Positions 26,710 to 36,110 of a stretch of DNA of 36,110 nucleotides are shown piece after piece. Origin of the DNA: Ramlibacter sp. (GTDB taxonomy: Bacteria; Pseudomonadota; Gammaproteobacteria; Burkholderiales; Burkholderiaceae_C); contig JAJTCN010000066.1 of NCBI GenBank assembly GCA_021323335.1, positions 1 to 36,110 on the forward strand, in the 5' to 3' direction. The position numbers were made by a program, and so were the translations under genes. Numbering within the stretch: position 1 is the stretch's first letter; each line of letters begins with the position of its first letter. The notes under the pieces were generated by a model. That model had not been told where the DNA came from. It worked only from the letters and a program-made list of their open reading frames with translations, and searched no databases.

Positions 26710-27624
26710 ATGGATCTCAAGCAGCTCGAATATTTCGTCCGCGTGGCCGAGCTCGGCAGCTTCACGCGGGCCGCGATCGAGCTCGACGTGGCCCAGCCGG
26801 CGCTCAGCCGGCAAGTCCGCCTGCTCGAGGTGGAACTGCGCCAGACCCTCCTGGTGCGCAACGGTCGCGGGGCCGTGCCCACCGAGGCCGGCACGCTGCT
26901 GCTGAACCATGGCCGCGGCATCCTGCACCAGGTGGAGCGGGCGCGGGAGGACCTGGGGCGGCTGCGCGGCGGCCTCGCCGGCCGGGTCGCCGTCGGCCTG
27001 CCCACCAGCGTGGCCCGGGTACTCACCGTGCCCCTCACCCGGGCGTTCCGCGAAGCCCTGCCGGAGGCCAGGCTGTCGATCAGCGAGGGGCTGTCCGGCG
27101 GCTTGCAGGAGGGCCTGGTGAGCGGGCGGCTGGACATCGTCGTCCTCTACAACGCCCAACCTTCGCGCGAGCTGGACCTGGCGCCGCTGCTGGAGGAGGA
27201 CTTGCTGCTGGTGCGGGCCCGCCCGCCCGGCCTGCACGAGGACCCGCCGCCGGGACCGGTCTCGCTGCAGGAGGTGTCCCAGCTGCCGCTGGTGATCCCG
27301 ACGCGGCCCAATGCCATCCGCATGCACGTGGAGGCCGAGATGGCGGATATCGGGTGCCGGCCCAACGTGGTGCTGGAGATCGACGGCGTGTCGGCCATCC
27401 TCGACCTGGTGCTCGATGGCGCGGGCTGCGCGATCCTGTCGCGCAACGCCTTGCTCAATACGCCGCGGCCGTCCGCCTACACCGCGCAGCAGATCGGCAA
27501 CCCGCCGCTACGCATCCGGCTGTCGCTGGCGACCAGCCTGCAGCGGCCGGCCACGCCGGTGCAGAAGGCGACGCACGAATTGATCCGGAGCAAGGCGCCG
27601 GCGGTGATCGCCCATGCGCTTTGA
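26710..27624 (+). CDS. LysR-family regulator, probably of the pmd operon
   Basis: This LysR-type transcriptional regulator of 304 residues has an N-terminal winged helix (1-60: MDLKQLEYFVRVAELGSFTR, AQPALSRQVRLLEVELRQTL). A linker helix and a periplasmic-binding-like effector domain (about 90-290) follow, with VAVGLPTSVARVLTVPL, GRLDIVVLYN and GVSAILDLVLDGAGCAILSR. The divergent position at the head of the pmd operon, with a T-N11-A palindrome between, is the standard arrangement for a LysR activator of its neighbour. Its inducer may be protocatechuate or a ring-cleavage intermediate. It is also similar in style to Nac/Cbl-group LysR proteins, so its identity with PmdR rests on position rather than on sequence. 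Confidence 0.9.
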   Translation: MDLKQLEYFVRVAELGSFTRAAIELDVAQPALSRQVRLLEVELRQTLLVRNGRGAVPTEAGTLLLNHGRGILHQVERAREDLGRLRGGLAGRVAVGLPTSVARVLTVPLTRAFREALPEARLSISEGLSGGLQEGLVSGRLDIVVLYNAQPSRELDLAPLLEEDLLLVRARPPGLHEDPPPGPVSLQEVSQLPLVIPTRPNAIRMHVEAEMADIGCRPNVVLEIDGVSAILDLVLDGAGCAILSRNALLNTPRPSAYTAQQIGNPPLRIRLSLATSLQRPATPVQKATHELIRSKAPAVIAHAL

Positions 27625-27636
27625 GGCGGGCGGAAC

Positions 27637-27831
27637 TCACCTGCGCGACATCGGACAGGTATTGATCCCAAGCATGCTGTAGATCGGGCACATGCCGATG
27701 GCGCCAGTCAGCAGCGGGATGATGCCGATGTAACCCCACGCGCCGACCGTGCCGGTCGCGGCCAGGCCGATCAGGACGAGACCGGCGACGACGCGCAGGC
27801 CGCGGTCGATGGCACCTTCATTGACTTTCAT
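27637..27831 (-). CDS. DUF2892-family inner-membrane protein
   Basis: This 64-residue membrane protein of the YgaP C-terminal (DUF2892) type opens MKVNEGAIDRGLRVVAGLVL and has two hydrophobic helices. It ends GAIGMCPIYSMLGINTCPMS with two cysteines that are conserved in the family. Such proteins occur alone or fused to rhodaneses; the function is unsettled, with links to sulfur transfer or membrane redox. The ATG at 27831 is fixed by AAGGAT upstream. A palindrome resembling an FNR box is centred about 80 bases upstream, which would suit low-oxygen control. The stop is convergent with the LysR gene, 12 bases away. Confidence 0.85.
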   Translation of the reverse strand: MKVNEGAIDRGLRVVAGLVLIGLAATGTVGAWGYIGIIPLLTGAIGMCPIYSMLGINTCPMSRR

Positions 27832-27904
27832 GGCAGATCCTTCCGTGGTTGGCCGGGCGCCACCGCCCAAGCCTGCAGGGTAGGCCCGCGCCCCGGCTCG
27901 CGAC

Positions 27905-27918
27905 CTGACCTGGATCAA
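27905..27918. promoter_or_regulatory. FNR-like operator upstream of the DUF2892 gene
   Basis: CTGAC-CTGG-ATCAA matches TTGAT-N4-ATCAA at 8 of 10 positions. It lies about 73 bases before the DUF2892 start codon, consistent with a -41.5 site if the 5' leader is about 40 bases. Seen in sequence; function inferred. Confidence 0.4.
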
Positions 27919-27949
27919 GCGGGATGGCGCCGTCCATCCCGTTTCCGGC

Positions 27950-28195
27950 CTATCGCCCCGTCGGGCACATCATGTTCTTCGGAAGATCCCCCCGCAGGTA
28001 CTGCGTTTCCTCTTCCCGGGTCGCGACCCGCACGCCCACGACCTGGCCGCGCGGACCATGGAGATCGGCGATCTGCGCCTCGAATTCGGCGCGCGGATCC
28101 ACTCCTTCGGGGAAGGCCTTGAACCAGCGACGCGGCGCGCCCTTGTAGGTGAAGTCCAGCACCCACACGGTGCTGTTCCGGAAGAAGGGGGGCAT
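27950..28195 (-). CDS. Small hypothetical protein
   Basis: This 81-residue protein (MPPFFRNSTVWVLDFTYKGA to KNMMCPTGR) has a beta-rich N-terminal part with several aromatic residues, then a helical, charged segment (GVDPRAEFEAQIADLHG) and a polar C-terminus. There is no signal peptide or membrane segment. It is one of the plainer candidates: codon use and amino acid mix are normal for this genome and the frame is open, but no family is recognised. The start is uncertain; in-frame extension to an ATG at 28264 (MAGFAVRV) would add a poorly coding leader. It lies upstream of and in the same direction as the DUF2892 gene, separated from it by the FNR-like box. Confidence 0.6.
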   Translation of the reverse strand: MPPFFRNSTVWVLDFTYKGAPRRWFKAFPEGVDPRAEFEAQIADLHGPRGQVVGVRVATREEETQYLRGDLPKNMMCPTGR

Positions 28196-28326
28196 CCGGA
28201 GATCGTACGCCGTGCCGGACGATCGGTGCGATGCCGCACTGACACGCACCGCGAAGCCAGCCATACTGCGCGCATGAATCCTCGCTGCCGATCCCAAGGC
28301 GATCCAGGCGGTCACCGAGGCCTGGC

Positions 28327-29109
28327 ATGAGCTGGTCGACCGGCACCCGGATCCTGCGGGAGGCGCTGGAGGCCAGTCGCGAGCCCGCGGCCATCGCGCG
28401 CTACGATGCCCGCGAACTCGGGGGACTGCCGCCACCCGTGCAGCGCTTCTTTCGCGCCGTGCTCACCGACGGCCAGCCCGTCGTCACCGCCGTGTCGGTC
28501 GAACAGGCGGGCACGATCGACATGGGCACATCGAAGCCGCGGTGGAAGCCCTTCACCGCGCAGCAGCGCATCGTCACGCGCCGTCCCGGCTTCGACTGGG
28601 ACGCCAGGATCATGATGCTGCCGGGCGTGCCGGTGCGCATCCATGACGCCTATGTCGCCGGCGTCGGCACCTTGCACGGCGATCTGTTCGGGCTGGTGCC
28701 GGTGGTGGACCTCACCCACTCGGCCGAGCTCGCCCGTGGGGAGCTGATGCGCTACTTCGCCGAGGCCGCCTGGTATCCGACCGCATTGCTGCCAAGCCAG
28801 GGGGTACGCTGGGAAGCCGTCGACGAGAACTCGGCGCTCGCCACTCTTACCGACGGCCCGGTTTCGCTTGCGCTGACCTTTCGCTTCCACCCCGATGGCC
28901 CGATCGACAAGGTGCGGGCCGCGTCGCGAGCCCGCATGGTCGATGGCCAACTCTCCAGCGCGCCCTGGCAAGGTCGCTTCCGGGACGACGCCAACCGCGG
29001 CGGCATGCAGGTTCCGCTGCAAGGCGAAGTCGCCTGGATCCTGCCGGAGGGTGTCAAGCCGTACTGGCGGGGCACTGCAACATCGCTGACCTACGAGTTC
29101 GCGCCCTGA
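28327..29109 (+). CDS. Conserved hypothetical protein (DUF6544/DUF6920-like)
   Basis: This 260-residue protein belongs to a family I recognise by pattern only: GLPPPVQRFFRAVLTDGQPV, GTSKPRWKPFTAQQRIV, a long middle (ARIMMLPGVPVRIHDAYVAG) and the distinctive EAAWYPTALLPSQGVRWEAV, then VAWILPEGVKPYWRG near the end. No catalytic motif or membrane helix is evident and its role is unknown. The ATG at 28327 has GAGG eight bases upstream. It starts 131 bases from the divergent small ORF. Just upstream, the third frame reads a short protein-like stretch (AADPKAIQAVTEAWHELVD) without a start codon, possibly a remnant. Confidence 0.8.
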   Translation: MSWSTGTRILREALEASREPAAIARYDARELGGLPPPVQRFFRAVLTDGQPVVTAVSVEQAGTIDMGTSKPRWKPFTAQQRIVTRRPGFDWDARIMMLPGVPVRIHDAYVAGVGTLHGDLFGLVPVVDLTHSAELARGELMRYFAEAAWYPTALLPSQGVRWEAVDENSALATLTDGPVSLALTFRFHPDGPIDKVRAASRARMVDGQLSSAPWQGRFRDDANRGGMQVPLQGEVAWILPEGVKPYWRGTATSLTYEFAP

Positions 29110-29159
29110 GCCGGACGCGCTCCATCACGGCCTCGCGGCGCTGGTGACTCCTGCGCCTC

Positions 29160-31514
<2,355 letters not shown>

Positions 31515-31639
31515 GAACAGGGGCCCGGAAGTGTCCCCTGTCGAAGGGCCAGCGCCTTAAGCCATTCCTGTACCGCGCCACGCCGGTGTTCAATCTTCAC
31601 GGGTCGGCACGCGTGCCCGGCGGCGTCGGGGTGCGGCGG

Positions 31640-31688
31640 CGCCGCAACCCGACCTACGAGGTCCGGATTCGCAGGCCGGGTTGCGGCG
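31640..31688. terminator. Long hairpin downstream of the liv/Bug operon
   Basis: CGCCGCAACCCGACCT (31640-31655) pairs with AGGCCGGGTTGCGGCG (31673-31688) with one mismatch and a 17-base loop. It lies 24 bases beyond the Bug gene stop, between that leftward operon and the sensor kinase start. It is likely to stop transcription reading through from the operon, though no T-run is present. Confidence 0.6.
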
Positions 31689-31711
31689 TGAGCGGCGCCC
31701 CGGCGCGACAA

Positions 31712-32689
31712 CTATTGCCGCGGGATCTTCGCCCGCTCGATCACGTCGCTCCAGCGCTGGGTCTCGCTGGCCAGCAGGTTGCCCAGGTCGTCGGGCGTGC
31801 TCCAGCGCGCCTCGACGTTCAGGTCGGCCAGCTTCTTCTTCAGTTCGGCGTTGCCCAGCGCCTTCTGCAGTTCGCGGTTCAGCCGCTGCACCACGTGCTG
31901 CGGTGTCTTGGCCGGCGCGGCCAGCGCGTTCCACGACGCGACGTGGAACTTCGCCAGCGCGCCGCCGGTCTCGGCAGCCGTCGGCACGTCCGGCAGCCCG
32001 TTGGCGCGCTTCTCGCCGAAGGTGGCCAGCGCCCGCAGCGCCCTGGCCGTGACCTGCGACTTGATCGGCGCCAGGATCTCGATGGCCGCATCCACCTCGC
32101 CACCGCGCAAGGCGGTGACGACCGCCGGGGTCCCGTTGAACGGCACCACCTGCGCGCTGACGCCGGCCGTGCTCTTGAACAGTTCCGCGGCCAGGTTCTG
32201 CGTGCTGCCGACCGCGACGGTGGCCAGGTTCAACTTGCCGGGGTTGGCCTTCGCGTACGCCAGCAGGTCGGCCAGCGTCCGGAACTTCGAGTTCTCCGCG
32301 ACGACGAGCGCGATATCGAACGTGCCCAGCAGCGAGATCGGCGCGAAGTCCTTCTGCGCCTGGAACGGCAGCTTCCTGAACAGGCCCTCGCTGACCGCGG
32401 TGCCGTTGCTCATGAGCAGCAGCGTGTAGCCGTCCGGATCCGCCTGCGCCACCAGCGAGCCCGCGGTCACGCCGCCGGCGCCCGGGCGGTTGTCGATGAT
32501 GACGCTTTGCTTGAGTTGTTCGCCGAGCTGCTGGCCGACGGCCCGCGCGGTGAGGTCCGCCACGCCGCCGGCGCCGAACGGCACGACGATGCGGATCGGC
32601 CTGGCCGGCCAGTCGCCCTGCGCCGCGGCCCAGGGGCTGGCCAGCGCGGCGCCGATCAGCGCCAGGCTGTTTCTTCGTTGCTTGTCCAT
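31712..32689 (-). CDS. Bug-family (TTT) solute-binding protein
   Basis: This is a periplasmic binding protein of the Bug/TctC family, 325 residues, typical in number and kind for Comamonadaceae and Bordetella. After a signal peptide (LALIGAALASPWAAAQ) comes the diagnostic WPARPIRIVVPFGAGGVADL, then IIDNRPGAGGVTAGSLVAQA and DPDGYTLLLMSNGTA. These proteins bind carboxylates such as tricarboxylates, aromatic acids or amino acids and usually feed TctBA-type permeases. Here it starts four bases after the livF stop, in a liv ABC operon with no visible LivK. It may be the binding component for that transporter, or an unrelated hitch-hiker. The ATG at 32689 is chosen because it begins the signal peptide. 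Confidence 0.9.
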   Translation of the reverse strand: MDKQRRNSLALIGAALASPWAAAQGDWPARPIRIVVPFGAGGVADLTARAVGQQLGEQLKQSVIIDNRPGAGGVTAGSLVAQADPDGYTLLLMSNGTAVSEGLFRKLPFQAQKDFAPISLLGTFDIALVVAENSKFRTLADLLAYAKANPGKLNLATVAVGSTQNLAAELFKSTAGVSAQVVPFNGTPAVVTALRGGEVDAAIEILAPIKSQVTARALRALATFGEKRANGLPDVPTAAETGGALAKFHVASWNALAAPAKTPQHVVQRLNRELQKALGNAELKKKLADLNVEARWSTPDDLGNLLASETQRWSDVIERAKIPRQ

Positions 32690-32693
32690 CGCG

Positions 32694-33398
32694 TCATCGT
32701 GCCACACCCAGCAGCCGGTCCAGCAGCTCCGGCGCATTGCGCAACGCCGCCGCCGTGTCGGTGTGGACCACGGTGCCGTGGTCCAGCACCACCGCCGCGT
32801 CGGAGATGGCCAGGATGGCCTGCGGATGCTGCTCCACGATGATGGCCGACAGGCCTTCGTCGCGCGTGATGCGGGCGATGGCCCGCAGCAGCTCGGTGAC
32901 GATGATCGGCGCCAGGCCCTCCAGCGGCTCGTCCAGCAGCAGGAGCTTCGGGTTGACCACCAGCGCGCGGCCCACGGCCAGCATCTGCTGCTCGCCGCCG
33001 GACAGCTGCGTGCCCAGGTTGGTCTTGCGCTCGGCCAGGCGCGGGAACATCTCGTACACGCGGTCCGGTGTCCAGCGCCCCGGCCGCATCACCGCGGTCA
33101 GGTTCTCGTGGACGGTGAGCGACTTGAAGATGTTGCGCTCCTGCGGCACCCAGCCGATGCCCGCCGCGGCGCGCTCGTGCGAGGGCAGCTTGTGCAACGC
33201 CACGCCGCCCAGCGAGATGGTGCCGCCGTGCTGGCGGGTGGCGCCGGCCAGCGTGTTGATCAGGGTCGTCTTGCCGGTGCCGTTGCGTCCCAGCAAGGCC
33301 AGGGTCTGGCCCTCGCCCAGCGACAGGGAAATGTCGGTGAGCACCACCGCTTCGCCGTAGCCGGCGCTGAGCTGGTCCACCTTGAGCAGTTCAGCCAT
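32694..33398 (-). CDS. livF: Branched-chain amino acid-type ABC transporter ATP-binding protein LivF
   Basis: This is one of the two nucleotide-binding subunits of an HAAT/Liv ABC importer, 234 residues. Walker A is GRNGTGKTTL near residue 36, the ABC signature LSGGEQQML is near 130 and Walker B is LLLLDEPLEGLAP, followed by the H-loop VEQH. The start at 33398 (MAELLKVDQLSAGYGEAVVL) is fixed by the eight-base overlap with the end of livG. The Liv type carries not only branched amino acids but also aromatic acids and amides, so the cargo could well relate to the aromatic genes of this region; nothing in the sequence decides. Confidence 0.93.
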   Translation of the reverse strand: MAELLKVDQLSAGYGEAVVLTDISLSLGEGQTLALLGRNGTGKTTLINTLAGATRQHGGTISLGGVALHKLPSHERAAAGIGWVPQERNIFKSLTVHENLTAVMRPGRWTPDRVYEMFPRLAERKTNLGTQLSGGEQQMLAVGRALVVNPKLLLLDEPLEGLAPIIVTELLRAIARITRDEGLSAIIVEQHPQAILAISDAAVVLDHGTVVHTDTAAALRNAPELLDRLLGVAR

Positions 33399-34179
33399 GC
33401 GGTTGCTCCAGCGCCAGGGCCTCGTTGATCTCGTCGCCATGCCCCAGGTACACCGCCTTCACCTCGGGGTTGTTGGCGATCTCTTCCGGGATGCCTTCGG
33501 TCAGCACCGTGCCGTTGACCAGCACCGTCATGCGCCTGGCGAAGCTGAAGACCAGGTCCATGTCGTGCTCGATGAGCAGCACCGACACATCGGCCGGCAA
33601 CGCCGCCACCGTCTGCAGCAATTCTTCGCGCTCGCCGGCCGGTACGCCGGCCACCGGCTCGTCCAGCAGCAGCACGCGCGGCTCGCAGGCCAGCGCGATG
33701 GCGATCTCCAGCAGCCGGCGCTTGCCGTAGGCCAGGTGCTCGGTCTTCTGCGTCGCCACTTCGGCCAGGTGGAACTGTTCCAGCAATTGCTGCGCGCGTT
33801 CCGCCACGGCCGCATCGGCGCCGAGCGAGCGCCACCAGCGCGCGCCCAGGCCGCGGTGTTGCGACACCACCAGCGCGAGCGTTTCCAGCGGCGTCATGGA
33901 AGCGAACAGCTGGTTGATCTGGAAGGTGCGCACCATGCCGCGGCGCACGCGCTCGTGCGGCGCCAGGCGCGAGATGTCCTGGCCCTCCAGCGTGATGCGG
34001 CCGGCGGTGGGCTCCAGCACGCCGGTCAGCAGGTTGATCAGCGTCGTCTTGCCGGCGCCGTTGGGGCCGATCAGCGCATGGCGCGCGCCGCGCCGCAAGT
34101 CCAGCGTGACGTCGTTGGTGGCGGTGATGCCACCGAACTTCTTCACCAGCCCCTGGCAGGAGAGGACGATGTCATTCAT
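33391..34179 (-). CDS. livG: Branched-chain amino acid-type ABC transporter ATP-binding protein LivG
   Basis: This is the second ATPase subunit, 262 residues, longer than LivF and with the LivG features: LVKKFGGITATNDVTLDLRR at the start, Walker A GPNGAGKTTLINLLTG, signature LAYGKRRLLEIAIAL, Walker B VLLLDEPVAG and H-loop LIEHDMDLVFSFARR. The start at 34179 (MNDIVLSCQG) overlaps the livM stop by four bases (ATGA). The signature has GKRR where GQQR is usual in LivG, a mild variation. It works with LivF, LivM and LivH at the cytoplasmic membrane. Confidence 0.93.
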   Translation of the reverse strand: MNDIVLSCQGLVKKFGGITATNDVTLDLRRGARHALIGPNGAGKTTLINLLTGVLEPTAGRITLEGQDISRLAPHERVRRGMVRTFQINQLFASMTPLETLALVVSQHRGLGARWWRSLGADAAVAERAQQLLEQFHLAEVATQKTEHLAYGKRRLLEIAIALACEPRVLLLDEPVAGVPAGEREELLQTVAALPADVSVLLIEHDMDLVFSFARRMTVLVNGTVLTEGIPEEIANNPEVKAVYLGHGDEINEALALEQPHG

Positions 34180-35138
34180 GACTTCTTCCTCCACCACGTC
34201 CAGGGCTTGAGCAGCCGCTCCCGACCCACCAGCACCAGCACCACCAGGAACAGGCCGAGCCAGAAGGTCCAGTACTGCGGCGTGATCTGCGACAGGAAGT
34301 CCTGCATCAGCCGGAACACGGTGGCGCCGAACACGCCGCCATACAGCCAGCCGGTGCCGCCGATCACCAGCATCAGCATCACGTCGGCGGAGCGGTGGAA
34401 CTCCAGCACGTCGATGGACGCGAAGCCGGAAGTCTGCGTGAACAGCGCGCCGGCCGCGCCCGCCATCGCCGCGGCCACCGTGTAGACCGCGACCAGCCGC
34501 GCATGCACCGGCACGCCGATGGACACGGCGCGCAGGCGGTTGTCGCGGATGGTCTTGAGCGTGCCGCCGAAGGGCGAGTTCACCAGCCGGCGCGCCAGCA
34601 GGAACAGCACCAGCAGCACCGCCAGCGAGTAGTAGGAGGCCGTGTGGCCGGCCAGGTCGAACTCGAACTTGCCGAGGACCGGAGCGAACATCAGGCCCTG
34701 GATGCCGTCGGTGCCGCCGGTCAGCCAGTCCAGCTTGTTGGCCAGTTCCAGCAGCAGCAGGGCGACGCCCAGCGTCACCATCAGCCGCGTCAGGTCGGAG
34801 CCGCGCAGCACGGTGAAGCTCGCCAGCAGCCCCAGCAGGGCGGAGGTGCCCATCGCCACCAGCAGGCCGAGGTGCGGGTCCGGCATGACGTGCTTGCAGA
34901 ACAGCGCCGCGGTGTACGCGCCCAGGCCGAAGAAGGCGGCGTGGCCCAGCGACACGATGCCGGCGTAGCCGAGCACCAGGTCCAGCGACACGGCGAACAG
35001 CGCCAGGATCGCAATCTCGTTGATCAGCGCCGCGTACTGGGGGAACACCATCGGCATCGCGAAGGCCGCCAGCCACACCACCGGCTCCCACGGCTTCATC
35101 CGGCTCGCATGCAGCAGGTTCTTCTGCGCTTCGATCAC
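34176..35138 (-). CDS. livM: Branched-chain amino acid-type ABC transporter permease LivM
   Basis: This is one of the two membrane subunits of the Liv importer, 320 residues with about eight to ten helices. The permease motif GYAGIVSLGHAAFFGLGAYT is clear, as is GGTGWLYGGVFGATVF in the second half. The GTG at 35138 is chosen because it overlaps the livH stop (GTGA) and has a GGGGGGC tract upstream; an ATG at 35099 (MKPWEP) is the alternative and also gives a good N-terminus. It couples with LivH to form the pore. The C-terminal tail is basic (KPWTWWRKKS). Confidence 0.92.
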   Translation of the reverse strand: MIEAQKNLLHASRMKPWEPVVWLAAFAMPMVFPQYAALINEIAILALFAVSLDLVLGYAGIVSLGHAAFFGLGAYTAALFCKHVMPDPHLGLLVAMGTSALLGLLASFTVLRGSDLTRLMVTLGVALLLLELANKLDWLTGGTDGIQGLMFAPVLGKFEFDLAGHTASYYSLAVLLVLFLLARRLVNSPFGGTLKTIRDNRLRAVSIGVPVHARLVAVYTVAAAMAGAAGALFTQTSGFASIDVLEFHRSADVMLMLVIGGTGWLYGGVFGATVFRLMQDFLSQITPQYWTFWLGLFLVVLVLVGRERLLKPWTWWRKKS

Positions 35139-35998
35139 GATTTGCCCCCCTGCCGCACGAACAGGCCGTTGGGACGCCACAGCAGGATGACGATCATGAG
35201 GGCATAGACGATGAAGGCGCCCATCTTGGGGATGTAGTACTTGCCGGCCACGTCCGCGATGCCGAGCAGCAGCGCGGCCAGCAGCGGGCCGGTGATCGAC
35301 GAAGTGCCGCCCACGGCCACGACGATCAGGAAATAGATCATGAACTTGAGCGGGAAGCTCGGGTCCAGCCCCAGCACCTCGGCGCCCAGCGCACCGCCCA
35401 GTCCCGCCAGGCCGGAGCCGAAGGCGAAGGTGGAGAGGAACACCATGTTGACATTGATGCCCATGCCGGCGGCCACGCGCTGGTCGTCGACGGCGGCGCG
35501 CAGCCGGCTGCCGAAGCGCGTCTTCGCCAGGATGTACTGCAGGCCCACCGTGAGCGCGGCGCACACCGCGATGATGAAGAGGCGATAGTGGCCCATGCCC
35601 AGCGAGCCGATCTCGGTGCGGCCCTTCAGCCATTCGGGCAGCTGCATGATCTGCTGCGTGGAACCCACGTAGTAGTCCACCGCGGCCACCGCCATGAACA
35701 CCAGGCCGATGGAGAACAGCACCTGGTCCAGGTGGGGCTTGTTGTACAGCGGCCGGTACAGAGTGCGCTCCAGCACCGCGCCCAGCAGCGCCGAGCCGGC
35801 GAAGGCGATCGGCAGCGAGACGAGGAAGGGCACGTCCAGCCGCTGCATCAGCAGCACGGTGATGTAGCCGCCGGCCATGGCGAACGCGCCGTGGGCCAGG
35901 TTGATGAAGTTCATCAGGCCCATGGTCACGGCCAGTCCGACCGCCAGCACGAACAGCAGCATGCCGTAGGCGATGCCGTCGAAGAGGATGGTGAGCAT
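35135..35998 (-). CDS. livH: Branched-chain amino acid-type ABC transporter permease LivH
   Basis: This is the second permease subunit, 287 residues, very hydrophobic. Its N-terminal FDGIAYGMLLFVLAVGLAVT and GLMNFINLAHGAFAMAGGYI are the LivH family signature. Later come FGSRLRAAVDDQRVAAGMGI, the cytoplasmic loop that docks on the ATPase, and AVGGTSSITGPLLAALLLGI. It is the first gene of the visible operon livH-livM-livG-livF-bug. The 112 bases between its ATG and the window edge contain a large repeat. No LivK binding-protein gene lies upstream in the window, and the ATG lacks a clear Shine-Dalgarno sequence. Confidence 0.93.
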   Translation of the reverse strand: MLTILFDGIAYGMLLFVLAVGLAVTMGLMNFINLAHGAFAMAGGYITVLLMQRLDVPFLVSLPIAFAGSALLGAVLERTLYRPLYNKPHLDQVLFSIGLVFMAVAAVDYYVGSTQQIMQLPEWLKGRTEIGSLGMGHYRLFIIAVCAALTVGLQYILAKTRFGSRLRAAVDDQRVAAGMGINVNMVFLSTFAFGSGLAGLGGALGAEVLGLDPSFPLKFMIYFLIVVAVGGTSSITGPLLAALLLGIADVAGKYYIPKMGAFIVYALMIVILLWRPNGLFVRQGGKS

Positions 35999-36022
35999 GG
36001 CTGGGAGGAATTGGAAGTTGCC

Positions 36023-36106
36023 CCCTCTCCCCCCCGGGGAGAGGGTTCGGGTGAGGGGGTGGCGCGCGTGCCCCTCACCCTACCCTCTCCCCAGGGGGGG
36101 AGAGGG
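36023..36106. repeat. Paired dispersed C/G-rich repeat upstream of livH
   Basis: Two copies of the unit at 1063-1098 lie head to head (36023-36058 and 36071-36106), giving an imperfect inverted repeat of about 36-base arms with a 12-base spacer (TGGCGCGCGTGC). Each arm also folds on itself (CCCTCTCCCC/GGGGAGAGGG). Such a structure could end an upstream transcript or shape the livH leader. Confidence 0.75.
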
Positions 36107-36110
36107 AAAA

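Noticed and set aside
28270..28370. Protein-like stretch AADPKAIQAVTEAWHELVD in a third frame before 28327
   Set aside because: No start codon, immediately preceded by a stop, and too short; could be a remnant but there is no supporting evidence.

Overview
The window is compact, high-GC, proteobacterial chromosomal DNA, and every sign points to a betaproteobacterium of the Burkholderiales, probably Comamonadaceae. The signs are the RpoD sequence, a Bug-family (TTT-type) solute-binding protein, and a protocatechuate 4,5-cleavage operon whose gene order E-F-D-A-B-C matches the Comamonas pmd operon as I remember it. There are no phage genes, transposases, CRISPR arrays, rRNA or tRNA genes. No gene-free stretch exceeds about 200 bases.

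Layout. 1-1056: the 3' two thirds of rpoD and its terminator. 1121-8370: a D-amino-acid dehydrogenase homologue, a small zinc-ribbon protein, a complete LigA/LigB-type extradiol dioxygenase pair (2570-3793), an EamA transporter, an aldo/keto reductase, a VOC protein, a PH-domain protein, and an MFS transporter paired with an HxlR regulator. 8423-14828: two SDR dehydrogenases, a mandelate-racemase-like enolase-superfamily enzyme overlapping a ketopantoate-reductase-like gene, a SemiSWEET-like protein, a lipoprotein and a flavoprotein. 14818-19756: a small secreted ORF, a vanadium-haloperoxidase/PAP2-like protein with a C-terminal DUF3455 domain, a broken SAM methyltransferase and a divergent winged-helix/BTAD/TolB-like/TPR regulator. 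19874-20884: a 58-residue hydrophilic protein and a Crp/Fnr-family regulator.

20965-27624 is the catabolic core. It holds the pmd operon, transcribed leftward: ModA-like protein, 4-oxalomesaconate hydratase, CHA aldolase, 2-pyrone-4,6-dicarboxylate hydrolase, protocatechuate 4,5-dioxygenase alpha and beta, and the semialdehyde dehydrogenase. A divergent LysR regulator sits at the head. Together these take protocatechuate to pyruvate and oxaloacetate, except that no 4-oxalomesaconate tautomerase is visible here. The dioxygenase in this operon is broken at the alpha/beta junction: the alpha stop and the beta start are missing and the two are out of frame. The intact LigAB-type pair at 2570-3793 could in principle compensate.

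27637-36110: small membrane and hypothetical genes, a large hybrid sensor kinase (PAS-PAS-HisKA-HATPase-REC-HPt), and a livHMGF branched-chain-amino-acid-type ABC transporter. A Bug-type binding protein follows four bases after livF, in place of a visible LivK.

The points most worth checking are: (i) the pmdA/pmdB lesion and a second, similarly sized lesion in the methyltransferase gene, which may be real decay or an assembly fault; (ii) the haloperoxidase-DUF3455 fusion and its regulator; (iii) three FNR-like palindromes in intergenic regions; (iv) a dispersed inverted repeat lying inside the pmd operon just before the pmdD ribosome site; and (v) active-site substitutions in two otherwise textbook enzymes. 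I did not see a clearly new multi-gene system; the haloperoxidase locus is the nearest candidate.
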